Shown here piece after piece: positions 30,592 through 39,728 of a stretch of 64,000 nucleotides of DNA. The notes under the pieces were generated by a model that had not been told where the DNA came from, searched no databases, and saw only the letters and a list, made by a program, of their open reading frames with translations. The stretch is from the NCBI GenBank assembly GCA_963813345.1, contig CAWEYR010000033.1:186001-250000 (forward strand), given 5' to 3'. Position 1 is the first letter of the stretch; every line of letters starts with the position of its first letter. The position numbers and the translations under genes are program-made. Origin of the DNA: CAWDDA01 sp963813345 (lineage in GTDB: Bacteria; Acidobacteriota; Blastocatellia; RBC074).

Positions 30592-31009
30592 GACTGTCAG
30601 ATCACTCGGTACTACGTTTCAGCGACCGTCTGGTGCCAAGGTACTTCAGCACTTTTACTGCCGATGGTCCGGTTGGCCGAAATGTGAAAAAGCGAACATA
30701 CTTGCTCGTTGCCGGGTAATGGTGTATGCGGCGCATTGAAGGTTGCGCCAGCGCCAAACGTTACGGCCTTGCCACGTGCGAAGCTCAAGGTATCGAACGC
30801 GGGCCCATCAAGCTGCTTCCATGTCCGTCTGGATTTATCTGTCGAGTTAGCTCCCTCTGCTGGTTTGGAGCGTCCATTGAGGTGGAAGAATATTCAAAAG
30901 TGATATTGGGAAGACGCTGTGGAGTGCGAAAACGTGTGCTTGCCAGCGCGAGTTCATAACAAAAAGCGGAGACTCACTTTCTCAACCATTACAACTTCTC
31001 GGGTCAACG
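30592..31009. other. 418-bp stretch with no recognisable gene
   Basis: Several short frames (up to 77 codons) overlap on the plus strand with no motif, no signal peptide and no ribosome binding site. It precedes decayed genes and may itself be decayed coding DNA. Confidence 0.4.
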
Positions 31010-31345
31010 AAAGAGCCCTGACGTTTGTGTTGCCTTCCAGAGCTCCCTCTGATCGACGAAGCAACGGTGAATATCTTCAAGTTGCTCAGACCAGAAGAGT
31101 GCGGTTGCCAGATGAACTGCATCGTAACCGCGCGAGCCATGTTCCAGGCCACATTGGCGGCACGCGAACAGAGCGACTCGCTTAGCTGAATCCGAATGAT
31201 GCTGTCCGAAGTCTGCAACGAACGCTGAGTATGCCTCGGCGGCTCCGGGACGGCTGATCAATTCCTGGCGCTTGCCGCTTTGCCCAGGGCCGCTGCGACC
31301 TCGGCTCGGGCTGATCACGCACGTCGCCAGAATGGGCACGGCTCG
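31010..31345 (-). pseudogene. PIN-domain (VapC-like) toxin remnant
   Basis: Pieces of one protein appear in two minus-strand frames: AAEAYSAFVAD, then in another frame DSIIRIQLSESLCSRAANVAWN, then back to GYDAVHLATALFWSEQLEDI. These match the C-terminal two thirds of a PIN-domain RNase, including the GYDAVHLA Asp. At least two frame breaks are present. The N-terminal part with the first catalytic Asp is missing: sequence upstream of about 31345 belongs to a different repeat. No antitoxin is found. Read as a dead, truncated toxin gene. Confidence 0.65.
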
Positions 31346-31351
31346 ACCAGG

Positions 31352-31512
31352 ACGACTCAAACAATCCGAGGGTAGAAACAGGCGTGACCACCGATGGTGA
31401 GCCTCAAGACATCCCGTTTTGCGAATGACGTTCAAGTGAGCAAATGGGCGATAGCGAGCCACTCCAAGGTTAAGCTGGTGTTACAAGGTTTCAAAGCCCT
31501 TCGATGAAAGAG
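31352..31512 (+). pseudogene. Remnant of the 37.6-kb hypothetical gene 3' end (duplication copy 1)
   Basis: About 160 bp closely resembles 37956-38122, which spans the last codons of an intact hypothetical gene and its downstream region. Here the equivalent codons read SNNPRVETGVTTDGEPQDIPF, but no gene body precedes them. Both copies end at CTTCGATGAAAGAGC, where a new start codon begins. Confidence 0.7.
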
Positions 31513-32174
31513 CACCAAGACATCAAAGTGTTTATTTCGCATCGCGACTCCAAATGCGATGAATGTGGTGAAGAGTTGGGAAGGAAAGCGTGGATTTCTC
31601 TTGAAGAGAACAAGGGAGCTTTGTGCCTGGCGTGCGCGGACCTGGACGAGTTGGTCTTTCTTCCGACCGGTGACGCGGCGCTAACCAGACGCGCGCGAAA
31701 GCATCGGCGCTTTCAGCGGTGGTCTTGAAATTCAGCAGAGCGCGTAGGCGATACGAGCGTCAGGGATTGTTGGTCGAAGAGAACGCGCTCAATCAGGCAG
31801 AAGCTGAATGTCTGCCGATGCGGAGGCCAGAGAGCGTCGCGCCGAACGGCAACGAGAGCGGCAGGTAGAGCTGGATCAAAGCTTCGTGGAGCATTTTGAC
31901 AAACGAATCCGCGAGCTCTTCACCGCCTGCCCGGTAGGACAAGAAGTACAGATTGCTGACCAAGCTTGTCGCAAATACAGCGGGCGGATCGGCCGTACAG
32001 CGGCGGCAAGGAGTTTCGATGAAGCGGCAGTGCGCTGCGGTGGTGGCGCATATCCGACATCGGGAAACAAACTACGATGAACTGCTGTCAATAGAATGGG
32101 ACCGCGCAGACGCGAGAGCGCAGGTCAAACACCAGGTTGATGAAGTATTGGCGCGTTGGCAAGGGGGTGGCTGA
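31504..32174 (+). pseudogene. DUF2293-domain protein, multiple frameshifts
   Basis: The reconstructed protein is about 220 residues: VFISHRDSKCDECGEELG, LCLACADLDELVFLPTGDAALTRRARKH, then in other frames ERRAERQRERQVELD, FVEHFDKRIRELF, CRKYSGRIGRTAA, and finally HIRHRETNYDELL with VDEVLARW. This order matches DUF2293 proteins, which begin with two CxxC pairs (a probable zinc ribbon). At least three frame breaks lie between 31712 and 32030. The function is unknown. The start ATG lies in the end of the duplicated 160-bp segment. Confidence 0.7.
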
Positions 32175-32203
32175 GCTAAAGCGCTGCGAAGAAACAGCGC
32201 AAA

Positions 32204-32312
32204 GTTTGGAGTGCGGCGGCTTGGCGCTGCACTCCAAATACGGCTCCAGTTGTCCAAACTCCAGTCGCCGAGCGTCGGCGTTGCCGCCAGGCTTCAGCCT
32301 GGCGCTCCCGGG
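32204..32312. repeat. Composite of family D and family C palindromes
   Basis: TTTGGAGTGCGGCGGCTTGGCGCTGCACTCCAAA (32204-32239) is a shortened form of the palindrome at 47757. CCAGGCTTCAGCCTGGCGCTCCCGGGG (32287-32312) is a family C-like hairpin. It follows the DUF2293 remnant. Confidence 0.7.
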
Positions 32313-32347
32313 GCGAGGGTCCACGCCGGAGCCTCGATATCGACAAA

Positions 32348-33300
32348 TCAGGGGCACGAGTATCCTGGGTTGAGAGGCCAGGTCGTAAGGATCTGGAACT
32401 TGGGTATCGCCAAGCCTCCGATATTGTATGGATTCACAAGCGTGTTGAGAAATGGCGGGGGGCTGACTGCTATCGTGCCTCCCTGGACGATAGCAAATAA
32501 GTCATATCCCAATACATCCTCCCTGATATTGTTTGCGGGATTCGTGCGTCCCTGGTAACCCTTAAGAGCGATGGTTGCATCGCCAGGTAGCGACCCAAAT
32601 GGGTGACCATGGCCCGAACACGAGTAGTCCCTTATGTCTGAGAAACTGGATGATAGAATTGCGGGCCTGACATAGGCAAGAGGTGTCAACACCTGGTAGT
32701 AGTGCCTTTTTACGGAAAGGTCATTTGAGCATGGTGTACGTTCCGCTATCATTAAGCATCCCACGTCCAGCCCAGTGCGTTGCTTGCGGAGACGTGATCC
32801 GACATAAGAAAGCTTGGCCCAGCCTCCGACAACAGGTTCTTCGTCAACTGTCCAATTGAGTTGTGTACAGCGTCAAACTGCGCCGACGCCTCCTTCGACA
32901 TCTCACCAACGGTTGTGTTGATAAGGGGATCTGCAGAACCCAGAAGGCGTGTTCACCAGATTCGCCGTGGTCGAGAGTGCAGCACCAATCACACCCGCAA
33001 CAGCCCTTTGTACGGGAAATGTTGGGGGAATGAGCTTGCGCTTGCAATCTGTGCTACACCGCTTAGGGCCCTCAGCACATTGATCGCCACCTGGCTTGCC
33101 GGCTTTATTCGCATCGCGTCGATCACTTCCTGCGCGATGGCTCTGAGATTGTTCTGCTTGTTTGAGTTTTCAGCTGTGAAGAGTCCCAGCAGCTGATCGC
33201 GGAACCTGAAAACATTCGCAACGTAGCCGAACTCTACATTCAACTGATTGCCGACTTCCGAAAAATCCTGCTCTGAAAACCCCTGGTCTTGTCCCGGAAA
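32348..33300 (-). pseudogene. Broken continuation of the PKD protein, or a separate decayed secreted protein
   Basis: Protein-like stretches lie in different minus-strand frames: VEFGYVANVFRFRDQLLGLF with NLRAIAQEVIDAMRIKPASQ (33243-32989), then AGVIGAALSTTANLVNTPSG in another frame, then a 138-residue frame ending at 32348 with GGLAIPKFQILTTWPLNPG. The first piece follows the stop of the PKD protein within about 70 bases in a different frame, so this may be its original C-terminus. No family is recognised. Confidence 0.45.
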
Positions 33301-33309
33301 CCTCAGACA

Positions 33310-35562
33310 CTACCAGACGTGATAACCAGATTGGCTGGCACACTCAACAGGTTGAGATAACCAACACGAATGTCCTGGTTGAGGCACGGATTCATGTCCA
33401 CTTGGGTTAGGCGGACCACCACAAGCAACGTACTGGCTTATGTACCGGTAAGCAGCTTGCTTTTCTAAGGTGTCCGTAGCGGGCCATGCAACTGGATCAG
33501 TCCACGCAATTGTTACCAGATCGTGACTGATCGGTGCGGCAATATCGATGTCCACGAGACTTGGCTCGAAGTACACACGGTGATTTCGTCCAAGCAATCC
33601 TCGAATTCCGCCTTCCGGTGTTTGAGGTGTCAGGAATGAACTTGTTTCTATAACAGATGCTGGTGGGGCGCTCGCGTAGCTCGCGCGGACTGCTCCGACG
33701 AGCGCGTAAGTGTCAGTAGTTCTCAAGCTGGTAAGCAGATATGGATTGGCCCCGATCCTTGACATAACGATCGGAAGATTTGTCTGAACCGTCTGATTGT
33801 CAAAACCTTTGAAGGTCGAGGTCCATCTGGCGTGATCACCACTACCCGTATGCGTCCACCTCCAGGTGCCGCTGAAGTCCGGATAGTTTGCAGGACAACT
33901 AACTGATTTAAGGAACTTTGCCTGATGGCCGATAACAAACTCCGGAGACGATGTTTCTATGAGGTTCCCCAATGTGTCTCGACAGCTCATATAAAAAGTC
34001 GCATGGTTTGTCGTTGCAAAATCGTTCCACACCTCGAAGACGACCATGTCGGAGCCAGGCGGCAAGGGTTTCCCAATACTCGAAACGAAGAACAATGCCG
34101 ATTCACCGTAGGTGTTCATGATAAGCGTCAGGTCCTGCGCCATCCTGTTTATCTCGCTCAAGCTCTTTGCAGGGTCACCAGTCGCATAAGTTCGGTTTAT
34201 CGGCTTTCCATCCAGCTCTTTCAACGGCGTAAGCTGGACCCTTTCGTAGACTACGAGTTGAAAGCCGCCAGCGTGGACTGGCAGCTGCGCAGCCGTGTGA
34301 ACGTCGCTGCCGATAGTGATGGTGTTGGGCTGAGCCGGGTTTTTGATTTGAAACTTGACGAAGTCGCGCTGAAAGTACTTATAGCTGCCACGCGAATCCT
34401 GAAGGAAATGGCCGACATAATGGTCGTTGCGATACCCGGACTGAAACGCCTGGTCGAAGGCGTAGCCCTTCACTCCGATGAATGTAAAGTTATTGCCAAT
34501 CGGAACTCCACCGATCTCGCCGTTTCCGCCAAACCCTGGAGTCTTTTTGTCGCCGGTTAAGATACCGTCGAGCGCCTTGTTGTGGATTCCGGACGAATGC
34601 GTGGACGAGATAATTACAATCTCTCCCTTCACTCTACGATCCAGAAAATCCTTAATCGGTGCAAAGCTCGACGTTGATCCGGCATAAAAGCTCCCTTGTT
34701 CGATCAACTCAAGGTTCCCCGAGTTGAGTGCGAGCATTTGCAGCCCCACAGAGTTGACGGTCGAATCGCTGCCTGACCTGTAGACGTTGACTCCGATTTT
34801 GATGCTGTAGCTTCCGTCGTCACCGCAGCACAGACCTGTCTGGATGGGAATGAGGTAGTTCGATGGACTTACGCTGATGTCAACCAGGTCCGGATCGCTC
34901 GCGAAGTAACCGTCGTGGACTTCTAACTTCGCCGTGTACATCCCGTTGATATCCGCAACGAGGATTGGGTTTGCCGCGTTCGCATTATCGATACGAGCCT
35001 GGCTGCCCTCAGGTCGGCGGACGAGCTCCCATGAATGTGTCAGTACCTCGGTGCCGCTTTGTGACTCCTCGCTGTTCAACGGGATCGGATGGCCAACCGT
35101 ACCGACAAGGTCTGGACCGGCATCGGCTTTCGGACCTGCGACAGAGAACCTGCGGGTTACTTCCTCGCGCGTGAAGTCAACCCTCACAACTTCTAGGTGC
35201 AGCTCATTGAGACCCTTCTGTAAGCCATCTTCCGCCAACACGATGGCACGCAGGTCACACGCCGTTGCAATGCAAGCGCTGTTGCTTACTCGCGCAAACT
35301 TCGTTGTTATGTCACGCCCGTTGAGGAATGCTCGGAACCGGCGACTATCTGAACCGCTGGAAAATCGTAGCTTGAGCTCAACCGGCGCCGATGCGTACGT
35401 TGCGCGCCCATCAGGAAAAACGATGGTGACCCGGCCGAGCCCTTGAACCATCGCCGCGAATTCTGACGTTACCGGCGAGTGCGCATTCGCTGCCGAACAG
35501 AAAATAACAAGAAAGAGTATGCTCGACGTGATTGCCTCAAGACGCCGGATAGTCGAAATCAT
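33310..35562 (-). CDS. Large secreted protein with PKD-like domain, function unknown
   Basis: 750 residues from ATG 35562, chosen because GGAGGG lies 8 bases upstream. The signal peptide (residues 1-28, ending SAANAHS) is followed by an Ig-like region (about 35-140), a PKD-like domain (about 145-235: ADAGPDLVGTVG, THSWELVRRPEG, TAKLEVHDGYFASDP), and about 500 residues with no recognised fold. The latter include GLCCGDDGSYSIKIGVNVY and EIVIISSTHSSGIHNKALDG. Probably surface-exposed or released. The stop at 33310 may be premature, since similar-looking sequence continues in another frame beyond it. Confidence 0.75.
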   Translation of the reverse strand: MISTIRRLEAITSSILFLVIFCSAANAHSPVTSEFAAMVQGLGRVTIVFPDGRATYASAPVELKLRFSSGSDSRRFRAFLNGRDITTKFARVSNSACIATACDLRAIVLAEDGLQKGLNELHLEVVRVDFTREEVTRRFSVAGPKADAGPDLVGTVGHPIPLNSEESQSGTEVLTHSWELVRRPEGSQARIDNANAANPILVADINGMYTAKLEVHDGYFASDPDLVDISVSPSNYLIPIQTGLCCGDDGSYSIKIGVNVYRSGSDSTVNSVGLQMLALNSGNLELIEQGSFYAGSTSSFAPIKDFLDRRVKGEIVIISSTHSSGIHNKALDGILTGDKKTPGFGGNGEIGGVPIGNNFTFIGVKGYAFDQAFQSGYRNDHYVGHFLQDSRGSYKYFQRDFVKFQIKNPAQPNTITIGSDVHTAAQLPVHAGGFQLVVYERVQLTPLKELDGKPINRTYATGDPAKSLSEINRMAQDLTLIMNTYGESALFFVSSIGKPLPPGSDMVVFEVWNDFATTNHATFYMSCRDTLGNLIETSSPEFVIGHQAKFLKSVSCPANYPDFSGTWRWTHTGSGDHARWTSTFKGFDNQTVQTNLPIVMSRIGANPYLLTSLRTTDTYALVGAVRASYASAPPASVIETSSFLTPQTPEGGIRGLLGRNHRVYFEPSLVDIDIAAPISHDLVTIAWTDPVAWPATDTLEKQAAYRYISQYVACGGPPNPSGHESVPQPGHSCWLSQPVECASQSGYHVW

Positions 35563-36086
35563 TTGCTTGCCCTCCAAATAACCTGACTTGCGCGGCAGAC
35601 ACTAGCGCATTCAACTTCGATTGACTATCCGTGTTTGTCCGATGGGGCTCAACTTGGGAACGCTGGCCTCTGGCCGGCGTGTGCTTTTGGAAGAAACGCC
35701 GTTGAGGCAACTGGTAGGCACATTTCGGTGAACTTGCGGAGGGTTGCTATTGATCCTCAGGAAACTGATGCCGTGGGTGACTTGATCCGTCAGGTCGGAC
35801 GACGAATGAATATCCTACTTCCTCGTCCTACACTTGACCGATAGTTGAGTCATTGTCGGATTAAGGTCTGTATGAGTTCCACCGAAAACGGCATCGCGCA
35901 GTGAATCGGTTGGTCGTTCGCCAAAGTGACAAACAGACTTTTGAAGACCGGTGGCAGTCCGCTGTATAGTCTTCTTACGAATCGTTATAGCACCTCGGAG
36001 GGGGGCGTTAGACAAAATGCACAGGTGATCCAAACGATCCGCAATCACCAGAACGCTTCGCTAAAGGTGTACAGACTGGAGCTTAG
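35563..36086. other. 524-bp intergenic stretch, no recognisable gene
   Basis: A 69-codon plus-strand frame at 35635-35844 has no motif. GGCCTCTGGCCGGCGTG near 35662 is a small palindrome-like fragment. GTTAGAC at 36007 resembles half of an integron attC core but lacks its partner. Otherwise nothing is seen. Confidence 0.4.
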
Positions 36087-37561
36087 GTGACCAAAGACAT
36101 TCGCAGAAACGATCCGTGTCCGTGCGGGAGTGGCAAGAAATACAAAAAGTGCTGTCAGGCGAGTGCCGACGAAACGGATTCTCAATACAGGCGCTGGCTG
36201 AAAGTCGAGGCTGATTTGATTCCTGAGCTACTCGCTTACGCTCTTGAAACACTGGGTCCTGAGGCAATTGAAGACGCCTGGAGTGAATTCCACGACGACG
36301 CTCCCGATGGCGACTACGACTCAGAGTCCCCAATGAATATGGTTTTCATGCCATGGTTCCTATTCAATTGGTTGCATGAGCCGATACCAGCCGGTTCAAA
36401 GCACTTATTGGTGACAACCGTCGCTGCATCGTTTCTTAGCGATCATAGGGTCAGCCCGGACGAAGAGAAACTCATCGTTAGTGCTATCAAAACTCCATAC
36501 TCGCTATGCGAAGTGTTGGAGTTGACGGCGGGAGTCGGCATGACTCTTTTCGATCTTCTCCGCCGGGTCAAGTACGAAGTGATTGAGCACTCGGCCTCGC
36601 GAACTCTAAGGAGAGGCGAGATCATTTATTGCGCAACCACCTCCCTGGACGGTATCAGCTCAAACATTGGCACCAGCCCTTACGCGCTGCCGCCGACAGC
36701 CAAGCGAGACATTCTGGAATTGCGAGAGTGGATGATTGACGAGAGTGGTGGGGCGGAACTCACAGAAGATCTTCTGGTTGAATTCGAGCCCGAACATCCG
36801 CAGTTTCTATCTTGATACAGTGAAGGCGATGTTCCAGCCGCCACAGCTAGTGAATACAGACAACGATCCACTGTTACCGCAAAAAGTCTATTTCGACGTC
36901 GAGTCGGCCGATTCGGCGTTTCACGCATTGAAAGACCTGGCTGAAGGCATCCCCGGAGAATGAATTGCGCTCAGACGCCACGTTGGCAGACGACCTGGTT
37001 GTGAAAGCTGAGATTCCCTGGCTAGGTGGCACCGAGGAAGCACGCAAACGGCTCGGTGGCCCGGTGTTGCTCGGCACGATGAACATCCAAAATAGGAAGT
37101 TGATAGTGAGCGTTAATTCAACCAGGCGCGCGGAGACAATCCAACGCCTAGTCGAAGAACGATTGGGGAAAGACGCAGTCTACAAGTCAACTCTTATTGA
37201 GCCGATCGAGTCGGAGGTTGAGAAGGCGTGGGCAGCGGCCGCTGACAGCTCATCAAAGCTATCCCCAGGCGGACGGGCTGAGAGAACCGGGCGGACTGGT
37301 GTGATTTCACTGGCGGATGCTTCTCCCGAAGTGCGATTGAAACTGGAAGAGATCGCGCGTCAACACTGGATCACCTGGATTGATCTGCCGGTCCCGGCGC
37401 TCAACAATATGACTCCGAGGGACGCGGCGAAGACAGAAGAGGGACGCGACCTGCTTGAAAGTTTACTGTTGTATTACGAAAGCCACGATCATGAACCTGA
37501 CGAAAACCTGATGCGTGCCGATGTGGCCGCGTTGCGGCGCGAGCTAGGAATGGAGGTCTAA
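36087..37561 (+). CDS. SEC-C motif protein, frameshifted
   Basis: About 490 residues when breaks near 36800 and 36962 are bridged. The N-terminal RRNDPCPCGSGKKYKKCC is a SEC-C zinc-binding motif (CxCx8CC), as found at the end of SecA and in many standalone proteins. The middle part is unrecognised. The C-terminus has DLPVPALNNMTPRDAAKTEEG, a segment common in other SEC-C proteins. The role is unknown, probably an adaptor that binds protein or nucleic acid through zinc. The hypothetical gene at 37622 follows closely, so an operon is likely. Confidence 0.75.
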
Positions 37562-37621
37562 GCCCTGGAACGTCAAAAGAAATTGAGAGAGAAAAAAGCT
37601 CTGGCCCCACGAGTAAAACGA

Positions 37622-38029
37622 ATGAACCGTACCGCTCGCCTTCGGTCTGCTCGCTCCTGGCTGAAGACCTACAACGGCCAAAACATCGTTGCAGGATACC
37701 GGAAGCATTTTGGAGTCGATTGGGTTTGCGCGTTCAAAGAGCTTGAAATTCTTGGAATCGCGATCGAACCGGAGTACAAGAACAAGGTCTTGAAATCAGC
37801 GGCTGGTGCTGTCGCGGCCGGCAGGTCGAAAAAGCTTCGACGGAAAGAAGTTTTCGAATATTTGGATCAAGACGAAACCTTTGCGTATATCGTTGGTTAC
37901 ACTGAAGCTGGATTTGCATATGGCGTTACCTGGGAAGAATGGGAACGTCTCGACCCAGACGATTCAAACAATCCGATGGTAGAAACATGCGTGACCACCG
38001 ATTGTGAGCCGCAAAACATCCCGTTTTGA
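37622..38029 (+). CDS. Conserved hypothetical protein
   Basis: 135 residues from ATG 37622; a TTG 39 bases upstream is in frame but adds only a Lys/Arg-rich lead. SARSWLKTYNGQNIVAGYRKHFGVDWVCAFKELEILG is helical and gives the family its look; I recall similar hypothetical proteins in other bacteria but no function. No membrane segment or signal peptide. It lies behind the SEC-C gene. The 3' end is duplicated in diverged form at 31352. Confidence 0.65.
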   Translation: MNRTARLRSARSWLKTYNGQNIVAGYRKHFGVDWVCAFKELEILGIAIEPEYKNKVLKSAAGAVAAGRSKKLRRKEVFEYLDQDETFAYIVGYTEAGFAYGVTWEEWERLDPDDSNNPMVETCVTTDCEPQNIPF

Positions 38030-38122
38030 GAACAAAGTTCAATTGAGCAAACGGGCAATAACGAGCCACTCCAAGGTTAAGTAAGTTGGTATTACAACGT
38101 TCAAGCCCTTCGATGAAAGAGC
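37956..38122 (+). repeat. Diverged 160-bp duplication, copy 2
   Basis: Spans the last 25 codons of the hypothetical gene and the following 90 bases. It matches 31352-31512 with scattered substitutions and small indels, and both end at CTTCGATGAAAGAGC. The shared non-coding part includes GAGCCACTCCAAGGTTAAG. Confidence 0.8.
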
Positions 38123-38235
38123 GGGACGTTGCCGAAATTAACGGGTTGATCGAAAGCGCTTTGCGACAAACCCCAACCATCACGACGACAGGTAGTATGG
38201 TTTATCTGGCAATGCAAAATGGCGCTGGCCAATGA
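38113..38235 (+). CDS. Possible 40-residue peptide coupled to the epimerase gene
   Basis: ATG 38113 opens a frame MKERDVAEINGLIESALRQT ending at a TGA that overlaps the downstream ATG at 38232 as ATGA. No family is recognised. It could be a leader peptide, a remnant of a longer gene, or chance. The same start (ATGAAAGAGC) begins the DUF2293 remnant in the other copy of the duplication. Confidence 0.35.
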   Translation: MKERDVAEINGLIESALRQTPTITTTGSMVYLAMQNGAGQ

Positions 38236-39596
38236 TCTTGTCGGGACATGAGATGATTCAAGACTTGCGTTACGGTGTGGGAGTGTTGCTAAAGCCCGTC
38301 GTAAGTTTGATGGCCGTCATGACGCTTTTGCTCCTGATTGGGGCGAACACAACAGTTTCGACCCAGGGTTTGAAAGACCTGGCTCGCGCGCATGTTTCCA
38401 GGTTTCAAAAGGTTTTGTCCGAAAATATTCAGGACTTCTGGCTGCAGAAGGGGCTGGATCGTGAATACGGCGGGTATGTCATCAGCTTCGACAACGAAGG
38501 AAGAATAATCACGCCTTACAACAAGATGATCGTCACACAGGCGCGGCAGGTATGGCTGCACTCGCGGCTGGCACGCGCAGGCTACAAACGCGAGGAGAAT
38601 CTAAAGGCAGCGGCGCATGGCTATAAGTTCCTGCGTGAAAAGATGTGGGATGCGCAAAATGGTGGCTTTTACTGGGACGTCGACGTTACGGGCAAGCCTC
38701 TCCGAACCAACAAGCACCTCTATGGGCAATCGTTCGGCTTGTACGCGATCTCTGAATACGCTCTGGCGGTGCGCGACGATGAAGCGCTCAAGTGGGCGAG
38801 AGAGCTTTTTCAGTTGCTTGAAGCGAAGGCTCACGACGCGCGACACAAAGGCTACAACGAATTCTTCACAGCCGACTGGCAGCCCGTTCCGGCGGGTACT
38901 GCAAATTACATTGCCCGCGCATCGACGCCAGTAAAACTCTACAACACGCACTTGCACCTGCTGGAATCCATCACCACATTTTACCGTGCGAGCAAACTAC
39001 CACTTGCACGAGTGCGCCTGTTGGAATTGATCGAGATCGAAACCGACAAGGTCGTACGAAAGGAATATCCGCTCTGCACCGATGTACACAGTCCGGATTG
39101 GACACCGATTCTGGAGGGGGATTATGCGACGGCGTCGTACGGCCACGATCTGGAAAACATCTGGCTGGTGATGGACGCATGTGAGGCCATCGGTGTGAAG
39201 CCGGAAAAATATCGAAAGCTGTTTGAAGGTCTGTTCACGTATTCATTGAAATACGGCTTCGACAGCCAAAAGGGAGGCTTTTTCAACGGCGGTCCGTTCA
39301 ATCAACCCGCCACGAACCGCAACAAAGTCTGGTGGGCGCAAGCAGAAGCTCTGGTAGCAGCATTGTGGATGCATCGGCTTACGGGCGACCAGAAGTATCT
39401 TCGCGTTTTCGCGAAAACCTGGGACTTCATCGACAAAAACATGATTGACTGGGAACACGGCGAATGGCGCGACACGATCACTCCAGACGGCCAAATCCGA
39501 GGTCCCAAAGCCAGCATTTGGAAAGCCGGCTACCATAATGGGAGGGCGATGATTGAATGTCTGGCCGTGCTTGAGCGCGCGATCAATGCAAGATAG
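38232..39596 (+). CDS. AGE-family epimerase (cellobiose 2-epimerase-like) with ADOP-permease-like N-terminus
   Basis: The 454-residue protein is an (alpha/alpha)6-barrel of the N-acylglucosamine/cellobiose 2-epimerase family from about residue 46: LDREYGGYVISFDNEG, the catalytic-type His in SYGHDLENIW (His305) and GYHNGRAM (His435). Residues 8-44 (IQDLRYGV..LLK, then a hydrophobic stretch and LIGANTTVST) match, in order, the N-terminus shared by ADOP permeases, and would act here as a signal anchor or export segment. ATG 38253 is an alternative start. Most family members are cytosolic, so export is unusual. It ends before a family A repeat. Confidence 0.85.
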   Translation: MILSGHEMIQDLRYGVGVLLKPVVSLMAVMTLLLLIGANTTVSTQGLKDLARAHVSRFQKVLSENIQDFWLQKGLDREYGGYVISFDNEGRIITPYNKMIVTQARQVWLHSRLARAGYKREENLKAAAHGYKFLREKMWDAQNGGFYWDVDVTGKPLRTNKHLYGQSFGLYAISEYALAVRDDEALKWARELFQLLEAKAHDARHKGYNEFFTADWQPVPAGTANYIARASTPVKLYNTHLHLLESITTFYRASKLPLARVRLLELIEIETDKVVRKEYPLCTDVHSPDWTPILEGDYATASYGHDLENIWLVMDACEAIGVKPEKYRKLFEGLFTYSLKYGFDSQKGGFFNGGPFNQPATNRNKVWWAQAEALVAALWMHRLTGDQKYLRVFAKTWDFIDKNMIDWEHGEWRDTITPDGQIRGPKASIWKAGYHNGRAMIECLAVLERAINAR

Positions 39597-39633
39597 TGTG
39601 CAATCGCTTCCACCTCGATCTTCAAGATTTACT

Positions 39634-39716
39634 GAAGGCATGTTGTACCGCCTTCAGGCGGAATCGTGGCCGCCAACCTTTCGAGATTCCGCCTGAAGGC
39701 GGTACAACGTACCTTC
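39634..39716. repeat. Family A palindromic repeat, copy 6
   Basis: GAAGGCATGTTGTACCG...CGGTACAACGTACCTTC with inner arms CCGCCTTCAGGCGGAAT paired around GTGGCCGCCAACC. It lies between the convergent epimerase and lipoprotein genes. Confidence 0.9.
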
Positions 39717-39728
39717 ATTCATTCCTAA

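Noticed and set aside
36007..36013. GTTAGAC resembling an attC GTTRRRY core before the SEC-C gene
   Set aside because: No complementary RYYYAAC partner within 150 bases; a 7-base match is expected by chance.
38113..38235. Regulatory leader peptide controlling the epimerase
   Set aside because: Only the ATGA overlap supports it; there is no attenuator-type hairpin, and the upstream segment is a duplicated fragment. It is kept only as a low-confidence feature.
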